From NCBI GenBank assembly GCA_905142475.1, contig LR990730.1, forward strand, positions 930,001 through 994,000: DNA of 64,000 bases. The letters are read 5' to 3'. Both the position numbers and the translations under genes were made by a program. Origin of the DNA: Xanthomonas hydrangeae. GTDB lineage: Bacteria > Pseudomonadota > Gammaproteobacteria > Xanthomonadales > Xanthomonadaceae. Positions 44,527 to 53,260 of the stretch are shown here, piece after piece (position 1 is the stretch's first letter; each line of letters opens with the position of its first letter). The notes below the pieces were generated by a model, which ran no database searches, was not told where the DNA came from, and saw only the letters and a list, made by a program, of their open reading frames with translations.

Positions 44527-45711
44527 ATGCACGCCGATCTTCCCACTCCCGATTCGGACGCCTTGGCGCATAGCGACCGCCTGGCTGCGCATGTGCGCGC
44601 CGAAATCGCCGCTGCCGGCGGTGCGATCCCGTTCTCGCGTTTCATGGAGCTGGCGCTGTATGCGCCGGGTCTTGGCTATTACAGCGCCGGCTCCAGCAAA
44701 TTTGGCGAGGCCGGCGATTTCGTCACCGCGCCCGAGCTTGGGCCGTTGTTCGCAGCGACCGTGTCCGGTGCGTTGGCGCCGGTGCTGCAGCAGCTGGGCC
44801 CAAGTGCCCGCGTGCTCGAAGTAGGCGGTGGCAGCGGCGCATTTGCCGAAGTCACGCTCAAGCGCCTGCTCGAGCTGGATGCGCTGCCCGAGCGTTACGC
44901 GATTCTGGAGCCCAGTGCAGACTTGCGCGAACGTCAGCGCGAGCGGTTGGGGCGCACGCTGATACCGCCGGTGTTCGATCTGGTCGAGTGGCTGGATGCA
45001 CCGTTTCCGGACGATTGGGACGGCGTGCTGTTCGCCAACGAAGTGATCGATGCATTGCCCACGCCGCGCTTCGCGCTGCGCGATGGCGAGGTGTATGAGG
45101 AAACCGTGGTGCTGGATGCGCAGCAGCAGTTCGCACGTGGCGAGCAGCCGGCCGATGCGTTGCTGGGTGCAGCGGTGCGTCATCTGGAGCGCTATCTGCA
45201 GCAACCGTTCGCCGATGGCTATCGTTCGGAGTTGTTGCCGCAGTTGCCGTACTGGATTCAGGCGGTGGCCGGTGGTCTGAAGCGCGGGGCGATGTTGTTT
45301 GTCGACTACGGTTACCCGCGTGGCGAGTTCTATCGTGCACAACGCGAAGACGGCACCTTGCGTGCGTTCTATCGCCATCGCATGCATGAGGATCTGTATC
45401 GCTGGCCGGGTCTGCAGGATCTGACCGCGTCGGTAGACTTCACGGCGTTGGCCGAGGCCGGTACCGGTGCCGGTTTCGAATTGGCCGGTTACTGCACGCA
45501 ATCGAGCTTTCTGCTCGGCAACGGATTGGATGCGCTATTGGCGCAGGCCGATACGCGCACTGACGAAGTAGGGCGCATGCGCTTGCGCGAGCAGATCAAA
45601 CGACTGACCTTGCCCAGCGAAATGGGCGAACGATTCCAAGTGATGGGTTTTGCGCGCGATGTCGATTTTGCGCCTGCATTTCTGGCGGGCGATCTCACAT
45701 GGCGGCTGTAA
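44527..45711 (+). CDS. MidA/NDUFAF7-like SAM-dependent methyltransferase
   Basis: 394 residues from ATG 44527. It carries the COG1565 family pattern: IPFSRFMELALYAPGLGYY at the start, the SAM loop LEVGGGSGAFAE, the signature FANEVIDALPTPRF, and FVDYGYPRGEFY. Mitochondrial relatives methylate an arginine of complex I; the bacterial target is not established. It overlaps the VanZ-like gene by 13 bases. Confidence 0.88.
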   Translation: MHADLPTPDSDALAHSDRLAAHVRAEIAAAGGAIPFSRFMELALYAPGLGYYSAGSSKFGEAGDFVTAPELGPLFAATVSGALAPVLQQLGPSARVLEVGGGSGAFAEVTLKRLLELDALPERYAILEPSADLRERQRERLGRTLIPPVFDLVEWLDAPFPDDWDGVLFANEVIDALPTPRFALRDGEVYEETVVLDAQQQFARGEQPADALLGAAVRHLERYLQQPFADGYRSELLPQLPYWIQAVAGGLKRGAMLFVDYGYPRGEFYRAQREDGTLRAFYRHRMHEDLYRWPGLQDLTASVDFTALAEAGTGAGFELAGYCTQSSFLLGNGLDALLAQADTRTDEVGRMRLREQIKRLTLPSEMGERFQVMGFARDVDFAPAFLAGDLTWRL

Positions 45712-46112
45712 CGTCTGCGCTGCGCCCGTTTCATCGGCCGTGGTTGTGGGTGGGTCTGTGGGTCGCGGCAATTTTCGTGGTGATTGCGGTGTGCCTGGGG
45801 CCGCCGCCGGAGTTTCCGGAGCTACCCTCTAACAGCGATAAGGCCGAGCACTTTTTGACGTTCGCGTTGTTGTGTTGGGGTGCGGTGCAATTGTTCGCCA
45901 CACGTCGGGCGTTGTTGTTTGCGGCTTTCGGGTTGGTGTTGCTGGGGATCGGTATCGAGATCGCGCAAGGTGCGTTGACGACCAATCGCAGTGCTGATCC
46001 CTACGATGCGCTGGCCGATACCTTGGGCATCCTTGCCGGGTCGTGTCTTGCATGGACGCGGCTACGGTTGGTGATGTTGCGGGTGGATCAGCGGATGTTT
46101 GGGTCGCGCTGA
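45699..46112 (+). CDS. VanZ-like small membrane protein
   Basis: 137 residues with four hydrophobic segments (LWVGLWVAAIFVVIAVCLG; FLTFALLCWGAVQLF; ALLFAAFGLVLLGIGIEIAQG; ALADTLGILAGSCLAW). The VanZ-family SDKAEHFLTFALL and EIAQ motifs are present. The function is unknown. It is coupled to the methyltransferase gene. Confidence 0.85.
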   Translation: MAAVTSALRPFHRPWLWVGLWVAAIFVVIAVCLGPPPEFPELPSNSDKAEHFLTFALLCWGAVQLFATRRALLFAAFGLVLLGIGIEIAQGALTTNRSADPYDALADTLGILAGSCLAWTRLRLVMLRVDQRMFGSR

Positions 46113-46181
46113 TTTTTCTGTGTTTTGCGGTTTTGGAATGACTGGCAAAACGTAGTGCTCAGGGCTGCGGCCTGGCTGCTG

Positions 46182-46289
46182 GGCCCTTGCCCACCCACCA
46201 TCGCGGGACACGCCGCAAGTACGTCCATGTAGGCTCTTACGCGGCATCCATGCCGCGTGAGGTCCCGCGACGGTGGGCGGGCAAGGACC
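46182..46289 (+). repeat. palindromic intergenic repeat, canonical type
   Basis: Same 108-bp palindrome as at 15054 and 27310, with two A-for-G changes in the left arm and a G in the inner hairpin (GCCGCGTGA). Confidence 0.85.
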
Positions 46290-46430
46290 AATCGAGGTGG
46301 TCGGTGTGCATGGTTGCAAGCAAGGCATGGTGTGTTGCTTGGATAACGCCGCGGCCGATCAGCTTCGCAACGTGAAGCGCAACGCGATCAACAGGCAGGC
46401 TTTCATCAAACTACCTACCAACTGTCTGGT

Positions 46431-46533
46431 GCGGTGTCCTCGCCGCTTGCGGGACCGTGTGGCGGCATGGATGCCGCCACCGAGCCTACAGGGACGTACT
46501 TGCGGCGTGTCCCGCGAGCGGCGAGGGCACCGC
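46431..46533 (-). repeat. palindromic intergenic repeat, short type
   Basis: GCGGTGTCCTCGCCGCTTGCGG at the left and CGAGCGGCGAGGGCACCGC at the right, with GGCGGCATGGATGCCGCC inside. Reverse-complementary to the copy at 4680. Confidence 0.8.
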
Positions 46534-46661
46534 GCGCTCGACTCACCAAGCTTTTGATCGCATCTAAACGACGCTACGACCCGAAATCTCGGTTGTCTTG
46601 AAACGCATGGAGAGTGCGGATAGATCAGTTACAGAGCGGTTGATCTGTGACTTCGCTGCAT

Positions 46662-46769
46662 GGCCCTTGCCCGCCCACCGTCGCGGGACACGCCGCAAGT
46701 ACGTCCATGTAGGCTCTTACGCGGCATCCATGCCGCGTAAGGTCCCGCGACGGTGGGCGGGCAAGGACC
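46662..46769 (+). repeat. palindromic intergenic repeat, canonical type
   Basis: Same palindrome as the other canonical copies. The left flank TGATCTGTGACTTCGCTGCA is present here but not before the 46182 copy. Confidence 0.85.
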
Positions 46770-46910
46770 AATCGAGGTGGTCGGTGTGCATGGTTGCAAG
46801 CAAGGCATGGTGTGTTGCTTGGATAACGCCGCGGCCGATCAGCTTCGCAACGTGAAGCGCAACGCGATCAACAGGCAGGCTTTCATCAAACTACCTACCA
46901 ACTGTCTGGT

Positions 46911-47013
46911 GCGGTGTCCTCGCCGCTTGCGGGACCGTGTGGCGGCATGGATGCCGCCACCGAGCCTACAGGGACGTACTTGCGGCGTGTCCCGCGAGCG
47001 GCGAGGGCACCGC
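46911..47013 (-). repeat. palindromic intergenic repeat, short type
   Basis: Identical to the copy at 46431-46533; part of the duplicated unit. Confidence 0.8.
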
Positions 47014-47025
47014 GCGCTCGACTGA

Positions 47026-47883
47026 CTAGGGCAAACGCACCGCGCGTTCGCGCAACCACTTGGTTGCGACCCACTTTTCGCCGGCTAATACCGGTGCGCC
47101 GGCATGCAGGCTGCGCGTCATCGGATGCGGGCGGTCGTAGCTGAAAAATACTGCGTTGCCTTTGACGGCGGCCACGTCCAGATGTGCATCGGGAAAGCGC
47201 GTGGCACCGCCGCGTTCGGGCGTGTTGAGATACATCACCAGCGATGCGAGGCGTTGACCGCCGGCCTGCAACAACACCGGCGTGCCGGTGGCGGTTGGGT
47301 CGAAATAATCGTAGTGCGGCTGATATTCCGCGCCGGTGGCGTAGCGCAGCACCTGCAACCCTTCGCCGTGGTCTACCGGCCAATCGAGCAGGCGTGCGAT
47401 GCGCGCTTCGATGCGCTGGCAGAGCGCATCCTGGCCCAGTTGCAGGCACATGCTGTGACTGGTGCGCGCGGCGTGCACGATCTGCGCGCCATTGTCGTTG
47501 TCCACCGTGCGCGAGCGTGCCAGGCGTGGTTGTGCCAGTGCGATCAAGGCATCGCATTCGGCATCAGACAGAAAACCACCCAGCACCACCACGCGCGGCA
47601 GCAGCAGGCTGACCAGTACCCGCACCTGGCGGTCGCCCAGATCCAGCAGCGAGGCATCGTTGTCCTGCAACACCGCAGGCACGCGCACCGGTACCGGCAG
47701 GCTGTGTGTCACCGCATGTTGCTGGATGTGCTCACGCAGCAATGCTTCGACCGCGTCGATGGCGTCCTGCTCGTTCCAGCCCTGATCCAGTAGCGGTTGT
47801 AGCGCTTGCTCGGGCGGTTGGCCGGCCAGTGCCTGCGCAATGATCCAATCGCCCAGGGCGGCGGGAATAGTAGTCGATGTCAT
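47026..47883 (-). CDS. 2-oxoglutarate/Fe(II) oxygenase, prolyl 4-hydroxylase type
   Basis: 285 residues from ATG 47883-47881 (MTSTTIPAALGDWI); the frame extends 23 codons upstream. An N-terminal helical part precedes the double-stranded beta-helix domain. Iron ligands appear as HYD in QPHYDYFDP and His in RSLHAGAPVLAGEKW, with the nearby Lys for 2-oxoglutarate. GGQRLASLVMYLNTPERGGATRFP is typical of prolyl hydroxylase-like proteins. The target is unknown. It is divergent from the beta-helix lipoprotein gene. Confidence 0.88.
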   Translation of the reverse strand: MTSTTIPAALGDWIIAQALAGQPPEQALQPLLDQGWNEQDAIDAVEALLREHIQQHAVTHSLPVPVRVPAVLQDNDASLLDLGDRQVRVLVSLLLPRVVVLGGFLSDAECDALIALAQPRLARSRTVDNDNGAQIVHAARTSHSMCLQLGQDALCQRIEARIARLLDWPVDHGEGLQVLRYATGAEYQPHYDYFDPTATGTPVLLQAGGQRLASLVMYLNTPERGGATRFPDAHLDVAAVKGNAVFFSYDRPHPMTRSLHAGAPVLAGEKWVATKWLRERAVRLP

Positions 47884-47905
47884 CGCCCTACAGTGCATGC
47901 CAACG

Positions 47906-47932
47906 TGTGTCAGCTTTATGTCAAATGTGTCG
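47906..47932 (+). promoter_or_regulatory. TGTGTC-type repeats upstream of the lipoprotein gene
   Basis: TGTGTCA (47906-47912), TGTCA (47919-47923) and TGTGTCG (47926-47932). The first two are 11 bp apart, as in a Pho box (GTGTCAG-CTTT-ATGTCAA). A -10-like TAAGAC follows at 47936. Similar repeats stand before xcsC. Confidence 0.45.
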
Positions 47933-48070
47933 CGGTAAGACAAATGCAACACATAGCCCCTATAAAAGTGACGGGGATCTTGAACGTGCTCGCCACTGCA
48001 GTGCGCGGAACGCCACCAATTCTTGACGACTCCTCTTCATACCGGACCTTTTGACCTGGAGATCAGCCGC

Positions 48071-49549
48071 ATGGCCGTTCGCAACAGCAGCAAGACATTA
48101 CTGATGACGTTTGGTACCGCACTGGCGCTGTCCGCCTGCGGTGGTGGTGCCGACCGCGTCGCTTCGCCTGGCGAGGGCGCGTTTCCGCCCGCACCGACAC
48201 CCGCTCCTGCACCGACCCCGGCGCCGACGCCGGCACCGACGCCTGCACCCGCGCCGACCGGCCCGGCTGCGGATTGCCCGACCGGTTTTTCCAACGTCGG
48301 CACCATCGCCAACAACACGCTGCGCGCCTGCCAGTTGCCGGACACCATCACCGGCAATCTGGTTGTACCGGCACGTGCAGGCACTGCGTATTCGATCAGT
48401 GGTCGCGTCAACGTGGGTACCGACCGCGGCGGCAATGCCATCGCGCCGGCCGCCGGCAGCGCGCAGGGCATTTTGACGATCGAGCCGGGCACGACCTTGT
48501 ACGGCTCGTCGGGGAGTGACTACATCGTGGTCAATCGCGGCTCGCAGATCTTTGCCGAAGGCAGCGCGACCGCACCGATCGTGTTCACCGCGCGTCAGGC
48601 GCTGGACGGCACCGTCACCGCCAATACCATCGGCCTGTGGGGCGGCATTGTGGTGTTGGGCCGCGCGGCCATCAACAACTGCCCGGGCACCACCGTGTCA
48701 GGTACGCCGGAATGTCAGGCGCAGGTCGAAGGCACCAACGCGTTTTATGGCGGCAACAGCGTCACCGACAATAGCGGTTCCATGCGCTATCTGCGCGTGA
48801 TGTATTCGGGCTTCGAAATTTCGCCCAACAACGAGTTGCAAGGCATCACCCTGGCCGGTGTCGGCAGCGGTACGCGCCTGGACTACGTGCAGATCCACAA
48901 CAGCTCCGACGACGGCATCGAATGGTTCGGTGGCACCGTCAACGGCAGCCACATCGTGATCACCGGTGCCGACGACGATTCGCTGGATACCGATGCCGGT
49001 TGGAACGGCGCCTTGCAGTTCGGCATCGTGGTGCAGCGCGCCGGTGGCGGCGACCGCATGAACGAGTGGAGCAGCCTGCGTCGCCAGCCGTATTCGCGCC
49101 CGAAGGTGGCCAACTTCACCTACGTGGGCAATGCGCGCGCCGGTGCGGCGATCATGCTCAACCAGGGCACGCAGGCCGCGTTCTACAACTCGGTGTTTAC
49201 ACGTCCGGCTGGTGGCACCGGCGATGGCCTGGTGTGCTTCAACCTGGCCGACGCCGACACCCTGGGCACGTTCAACTCGGTGTTCTTCGCCTGCCCGACC
49301 GCCTTCGGTAGCGATGCGCGTGCGGCCACCCAGTTTGCGGCCGGTACCAACAACGTCGCCAACGGTGTGTCCACCTTGCAGAACACCTTCGTCAATGGCG
49401 CCAACGAAACCGCCGTGCCGGCATTCCAGGGCTTGAATGGGGTGAGCAGCTTCTTCCAGCAGGTGAACTACATCGGTGGCGTGCGTGATGCCAACGACAC
49501 CTGGTGGCAGGGCTGGACCTGCGGTCTGACCGCCGATCGTCCCTGCTGA
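48071..49549 (+). CDS. beta-helix lipoprotein linked to the Xcs secretion cluster
   Basis: 492 residues from ATG 48071 with GGAG eleven bases before it. The lipobox is LSAC (GTALALSACGGG). An Ala-Pro-Thr-Pro linker (about 40-65) leads to a long domain of beta-helix-like repeats (GILTIEPGTTLYGSSGSDYIVV, SQIFAEGSATAPIVFTA, LDYVQIHNSSDDGIEWFGG). It ends with a Cys-containing WWQGWTCGLTADRPC. No catalytic site was identified. It lies 78 bp before a TonB-dependent receptor and upstream of the type II secretion genes, so it may be a surface lipoprotein exported by that system. That is inference. Confidence 0.7.
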   Translation: MAVRNSSKTLLMTFGTALALSACGGGADRVASPGEGAFPPAPTPAPAPTPAPTPAPTPAPAPTGPAADCPTGFSNVGTIANNTLRACQLPDTITGNLVVPARAGTAYSISGRVNVGTDRGGNAIAPAAGSAQGILTIEPGTTLYGSSGSDYIVVNRGSQIFAEGSATAPIVFTARQALDGTVTANTIGLWGGIVVLGRAAINNCPGTTVSGTPECQAQVEGTNAFYGGNSVTDNSGSMRYLRVMYSGFEISPNNELQGITLAGVGSGTRLDYVQIHNSSDDGIEWFGGTVNGSHIVITGADDDSLDTDAGWNGALQFGIVVQRAGGGDRMNEWSSLRRQPYSRPKVANFTYVGNARAGAAIMLNQGTQAAFYNSVFTRPAGGTGDGLVCFNLADADTLGTFNSVFFACPTAFGSDARAATQFAAGTNNVANGVSTLQNTFVNGANETAVPAFQGLNGVSSFFQQVNYIGGVRDANDTWWQGWTCGLTADRPC

Positions 49550-49627
49550 GGCACAGTGTCACGCGGCGACCCGATGGTCGCCGCGTGATGCGTCCAGCTT
49601 CATCTTTCAGTTGCCAGGGCTCCCACG

Positions 49628-52282
49628 ATGCGAACCTCCGCTGTCGCCCGTCTTTCGCGGACGGGCCTGTCTCTTTCCATTTCCACCTTGCTGTTTTCCG
49701 GCGCTGCGCTGGCGCAATCGACCACGACCGATGCCGGCTCCACCAATGGCACCAGCAGCACCGCCACCAGCGCGCCCAAGCAACTCGACCAGGTCGTGGT
49801 GCGTGGCGAGTATATTCCCGAGCCGATGCTGCAGACCTCCGAGGTGGCGTCCTTCATCACCCGTGAGGACATGGAGCGCACCGGCGACAGCAGCGCAGCG
49901 GTGGCGCTGACGCGTGTCACCGGCCTGAGCCTGTCGCGCGGCAAATATGTGTATGTGCGCGGCCTGGGCGAGCGCTATTCGTCGGCCTTGTTCAACGGCT
50001 CGCCGCTGCCCAGCCCCGAGCCGATGCAGCGTGTGGTGCCGCTGGATCTGTTTCCCAGCGACGTGCTGGAAAGCGTGACCGTGCAGAAAACCTATTCGGC
50101 CGATTATCCGGGCGAATTCGGCGGCGGCGTGATCGATCTGCAATCGATGACGGTGCCGGACAAGCCGTTTCTGTCGCTGACCGTGGGCGGCGGCGTCAAC
50201 AGCGTCAGCACCGGCGAAAAAGGCCTGACCTATTACGGCTCCGGCGATGACGAATGGGGCTATGACGATGGCACGCGCAAGCAGCCTGCCGCGTTGCGCG
50301 AGGCGATCCAGAGCGGCCGGCGCGTGGATCTGGGCAGTTTCTCGCGCGAGGACATCCGCAGCATCGGCCGCAGCTTGAACAACGCCAACCTGTATGTGCT
50401 GCAGGAAAAGGACAGCATCGCCCCGGACCTCAATGTCGGCGGCAGCGCCGGCTACAGCATGGACGTGGGCGAAGCCAAGCTGGGCATCATTGCAGTGGCC
50501 AGTTACGACAACGAATGGCGCACGCGCACCGGCAAGCAGCAGGACGGCATCTTTGTCGGCGACACGGTCGAGTTCAATTCCAACTACGACTTCGCCACCA
50601 CCCGCAACAACGTGCGCACCAACGGCATGCTGGGCCTGGGCTGGGAATACGGCCGCCACACCATCGGCTGGACCACCCTGTATGTGCATGACGCCTTGAA
50701 GGTGGCGCGCAGCCGCGCCGGCCGCGATGAGTTGGCCGGTTTCGATGTGCGCGACGACAACACCGAGTGGTACGAGCGTCAGCTGATCAACAACCAGCTG
50801 CGCGGCACGCATGCCTTCGGGCAATACGATGACTTGAAGATCGAATGGCGCGCCGCAGTGGCCAACGCCAGCCGCGATGTGCCGTACGAAACCGGTATTC
50901 GCTACGAATTGCTGGACGGCTACTGGGCGCACGATGCCTCGCGCGTGCAGAACTACACCCGTTTCAGCAAGGTCGACGACAGGGTCGCCAGTGGTGGCGT
51001 GGATGTGACCTGGCGCTTGCCGATCGAGCACGACCTCACCATCAAGGGGGGGCTGGCCTATCTGGACAACGATCGCACTGCGTGGAGCCGCGAATTCCGC
51101 TTCCTGGCGCTGGACGGCCCGCTGCCGTTCTACAACCAGTTCCAGCGTGTGGATTACCTGATCTCCGATTTCAACCTCAGCAACGATCTGCTGCGCCTGC
51201 GCGAAACCACCGGCAGCTTCGGTGCGGCCGCGTACGATGCGACCTTGAAGGTCAAGGCGGCGTATCTGCAGGCCGAGGGCGAAATCGTGCCGACCCTGCG
51301 CGCCACCGTCGGTGTGCGTTACGAAGACGCCACGCAGGCGGTGCATCCGTACGACATCTTCAGCGGCACGCGCCAGGACAGCGTGGCACCGTTGGAAAAC
51401 AGCTACGCGCTGCCATCGGCCACGGTGACCTGGAATTTTGCCGAAAACCAGCAGCTGCGCTTCGGTGCCTCCAAGACCATCGCACGGCCGCAGTTCCGTG
51501 AAATGGCGCCGCAGCAGTATCTGGATCCGGATATCGACCGCCAGTTCTTCGGCAACCCGTTCCTGGTCGATAGCGAGCTGGTCAATCTGGATGCGCGCTA
51601 CGAGTGGTTCTTCGAGCCGGGCCAGTACGTCACCGTTGGCGCGTTCTACAAGAGCATCGACAAGCCGATCGAAGCCATCGTCAACGATGCGCCCGGTGGC
51701 GGCATCGTGCAGAGCTTCATCAATGCGCCCAAAGCCACGCTGTACGGCGTCGAGCTGGAAGCCAAGAAGTATCTGGACCTGCCGATCGCTGGCGATTGGT
51801 GGGGCGACAACCGGGTGTTCGTGTCCGGCAACTACACGCGCACCAAGTCGGAAGTGAGTGCCAGCGATGGCGACACCGTGCAGCCGTTCGGCTTCACTGC
51901 GCCGGTGCAGGCGACCTTGTTCGTCCGCGATGGCTCGGCCTTGCAGGGGCAGTCCGACGACATCGCCAACCTGCAGATCGGTGTGGAAAGCGAAAGCACC
52001 CACAGCCAGGCCACGTTGATCGCCAACTATGTCGGCGAGCGGGTGTCGGCGCGTGGCCGCCCGGGGCAGCCGGATTACATCGACAAGCCGGGCACCTCGC
52101 TGGATCTGGTGATCAAGAAGGGCCTGGTATGGTCGGGCAATACGCTGTCGTTGAACTTTGCGGCACGCAATCTGCTCAAGACCAAGTATCAGGAATACCA
52201 GAGCCTGGGCAGCAACCGGGTGGACCTGTACGAGTACCAGCCCGGCGTGACGTATGACCTGAGTGTGACAGCGCGCTTCTGA
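49628..52282 (+). CDS. TonB-dependent outer-membrane receptor
   Basis: 884 residues. The signal peptide ends ...GAALAQS. The plug begins with a TonB-box-like QLDQVVVRGEYIPEPM and has VTGLSLSRGKYVYVRGLGERY and ADYPGEFGGGVIDLQSM. The barrel ends in ...YDLSVTARF, with the expected terminal Phe. The ligand is unknown. The lipoprotein gene is directly upstream in the same direction; a terminator separates it from xcsC. Confidence 0.92.
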   Translation: MRTSAVARLSRTGLSLSISTLLFSGAALAQSTTTDAGSTNGTSSTATSAPKQLDQVVVRGEYIPEPMLQTSEVASFITREDMERTGDSSAAVALTRVTGLSLSRGKYVYVRGLGERYSSALFNGSPLPSPEPMQRVVPLDLFPSDVLESVTVQKTYSADYPGEFGGGVIDLQSMTVPDKPFLSLTVGGGVNSVSTGEKGLTYYGSGDDEWGYDDGTRKQPAALREAIQSGRRVDLGSFSREDIRSIGRSLNNANLYVLQEKDSIAPDLNVGGSAGYSMDVGEAKLGIIAVASYDNEWRTRTGKQQDGIFVGDTVEFNSNYDFATTRNNVRTNGMLGLGWEYGRHTIGWTTLYVHDALKVARSRAGRDELAGFDVRDDNTEWYERQLINNQLRGTHAFGQYDDLKIEWRAAVANASRDVPYETGIRYELLDGYWAHDASRVQNYTRFSKVDDRVASGGVDVTWRLPIEHDLTIKGGLAYLDNDRTAWSREFRFLALDGPLPFYNQFQRVDYLISDFNLSNDLLRLRETTGSFGAAAYDATLKVKAAYLQAEGEIVPTLRATVGVRYEDATQAVHPYDIFSGTRQDSVAPLENSYALPSATVTWNFAENQQLRFGASKTIARPQFREMAPQQYLDPDIDRQFFGNPFLVDSELVNLDARYEWFFEPGQYVTVGAFYKSIDKPIEAIVNDAPGGGIVQSFINAPKATLYGVELEAKKYLDLPIAGDWWGDNRVFVSGNYTRTKSEVSASDGDTVQPFGFTAPVQATLFVRDGSALQGQSDDIANLQIGVESESTHSQATLIANYVGERVSARGRPGQPDYIDKPGTSLDLVIKKGLVWSGNTLSLNFAARNLLKTKYQEYQSLGSNRVDLYEYQPGVTYDLSVTARF

Positions 52283-52306
52283 TCCAACGCGTGCTGCGGT
52301 CAATGC

Positions 52307-52340
52307 AAACGCCCGCTGTGCATCGCATGGCGGGCGTTTT
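52307..52340 (+). terminator. terminator behind the TonB receptor gene
   Basis: AAACGCCCGC pairs with GCGGGCGTTT around a 13-base loop, ending in T residues. Confidence 0.8.
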
Positions 52341-52351
52341 GCGTTTGATGG

Positions 52352-52420
52352 TGTGTCGCCGTGTGTCGGCATGTGTCATCGGTTTCTTCGAACTGACACA
52401 TTGCTGCCGCATTCTGTCAT
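52352..52420 (+). promoter_or_regulatory. TGTGTC repeats and inverted pair upstream of xcsC
   Basis: Three TGTGTC direct repeats with a 10-bp period (52352, 52362, 52372). The third forms an inverted pair with TGACACA (TGTGTCA 52372-52378, TGACACA 52394-52400). CTGTCAT follows at 52414-52420. They resemble the motifs before the lipoprotein gene. Confidence 0.45.
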
Positions 52421-52441
52421 CCGACCGCAATCCTGAGACGG

Positions 52442-53260
52442 ATGTCCGCTTTGCAGCGCGTTTTGCCCTCCTCGAAACCCGTGATGACGCTGCGTGGTGT
52501 ACGCACCGCGTTGGCCTGCGTGCTGCTTGCGGTGTTGTCGCTGCAGTGCGCGCGCTTGCTGTGGGTGTTGATCACACCGATCGGACCGCTGGGCACTGGC
52601 CAGGTCGCCACGGTAGCTAATGCGGATGTGCCCGCACTGCGCCGCGATGTGTTCTATCGCAGCGTGCCCGAGAGCAACAGCGACGGCATCGTGTTGCATG
52701 GGGTACGCGCAGGCGATAGGCAAGCGGCCGCGTTTTTGAGCAATGGCGATGGCAAGCAAGGCGCGTATCGCGTTGGCGATGCCGTGGTGCCTGGCGTGGT
52801 GGTGCACGCGATCGCGAGCGATCACGTGTTGCTGCGTGCAAGCAACGGCGTGCGGCGTCTGGCGTTGGTCGAATCCATGGCGTCGTCGTCGTCGAGCGCA
52901 TCGCCTGCAACGAGCGCGACAGCGGCGACAAGCGCGGCACCTGCGGTGATGTCGAATGTCGGCACAGTGGCTGGCGCGGCTGCAGCCACGGCCGTCGACC
53001 CGCAACAACTGCTGACCACCGCCGGCTTGCGTGCAAGTACGGATGGCAGCGGCTTTACCGTGATGCCGCGCGGCGATGGCGCACTGCTGCGCCAGGCCGG
53101 CCTGGCACCGGGCGATGTACTGACCCAAATCAATGGCCGCACGCTCGATGCCGAACACCTGCGCGAGCTGCAGGACGAACTGCGCGATGGCCAGGCGGCC
53201 ACGCTGACCTACCGCCGCGACGGCCAGACCCACACCATGACCTTGAAGCGCCCGCAATGA
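52442..53260 (+). CDS. xcsC: type II secretion inner-membrane protein XcsC (GspC)
   Basis: 272 residues. One N-terminal membrane segment (TALACVLLAVLSLQCARLLWV), a homology-region domain with GVVVHAIASDHVLLRASNGVRRL, a Ser/Ala linker and a C-terminal PDZ domain (LRQAGLAPGDVLTQINGRTL). GspC joins the inner-membrane platform to the secretin. It is the first gene of the twelve-gene Xcs operon and overlaps xcsD by four bases. Confidence 0.9.
   Translation: MSALQRVLPSSKPVMTLRGVRTALACVLLAVLSLQCARLLWVLITPIGPLGTGQVATVANADVPALRRDVFYRSVPESNSDGIVLHGVRAGDRQAAAFLSNGDGKQGAYRVGDAVVPGVVVHAIASDHVLLRASNGVRRLALVESMASSSSSASPATSATAATSAAPAVMSNVGTVAGAAAATAVDPQQLLTTAGLRASTDGSGFTVMPRGDGALLRQAGLAPGDVLTQINGRTLDAEHLRELQDELRDGQAATLTYRRDGQTHTMTLKRPQ

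Larger units (their letters stand above)
46182..46543. repeat. direct repeat, copy 1 of a 362-bp duplication
   Basis: Matches 46662-47023 at a constant offset of 480 bp with three mismatches by reading (46193, 46200, 46259). Confidence 0.95.
46662..47023. repeat. direct repeat, copy 2 of a 362-bp duplication
   Basis: Second copy of the unit at 46182-46543. It ends three bases before the stop codon of the oxygenase gene. Confidence 0.95.
46113..47025. other. gene-free region containing a tandem duplication of repeats
   Basis: No credible gene in 913 bp. Two copies of a composite unit (canonical palindrome, 140-bp spacer, short-type palindrome) make up most of it. The 118 bp between the copies (46544-46661) show nothing recognisable except the usual left flank of the second palindrome. 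Confidence 0.85.

Noticed and set aside
46598..46855. 85-codon frame in the duplicated repeat region (with a matching 62-codon frame at 46187)
   Set aside because: It is the translation of the palindromic repeat itself; the same peptide pieces appear at 4881, 15008 and 27288. No ribosome site is seen.
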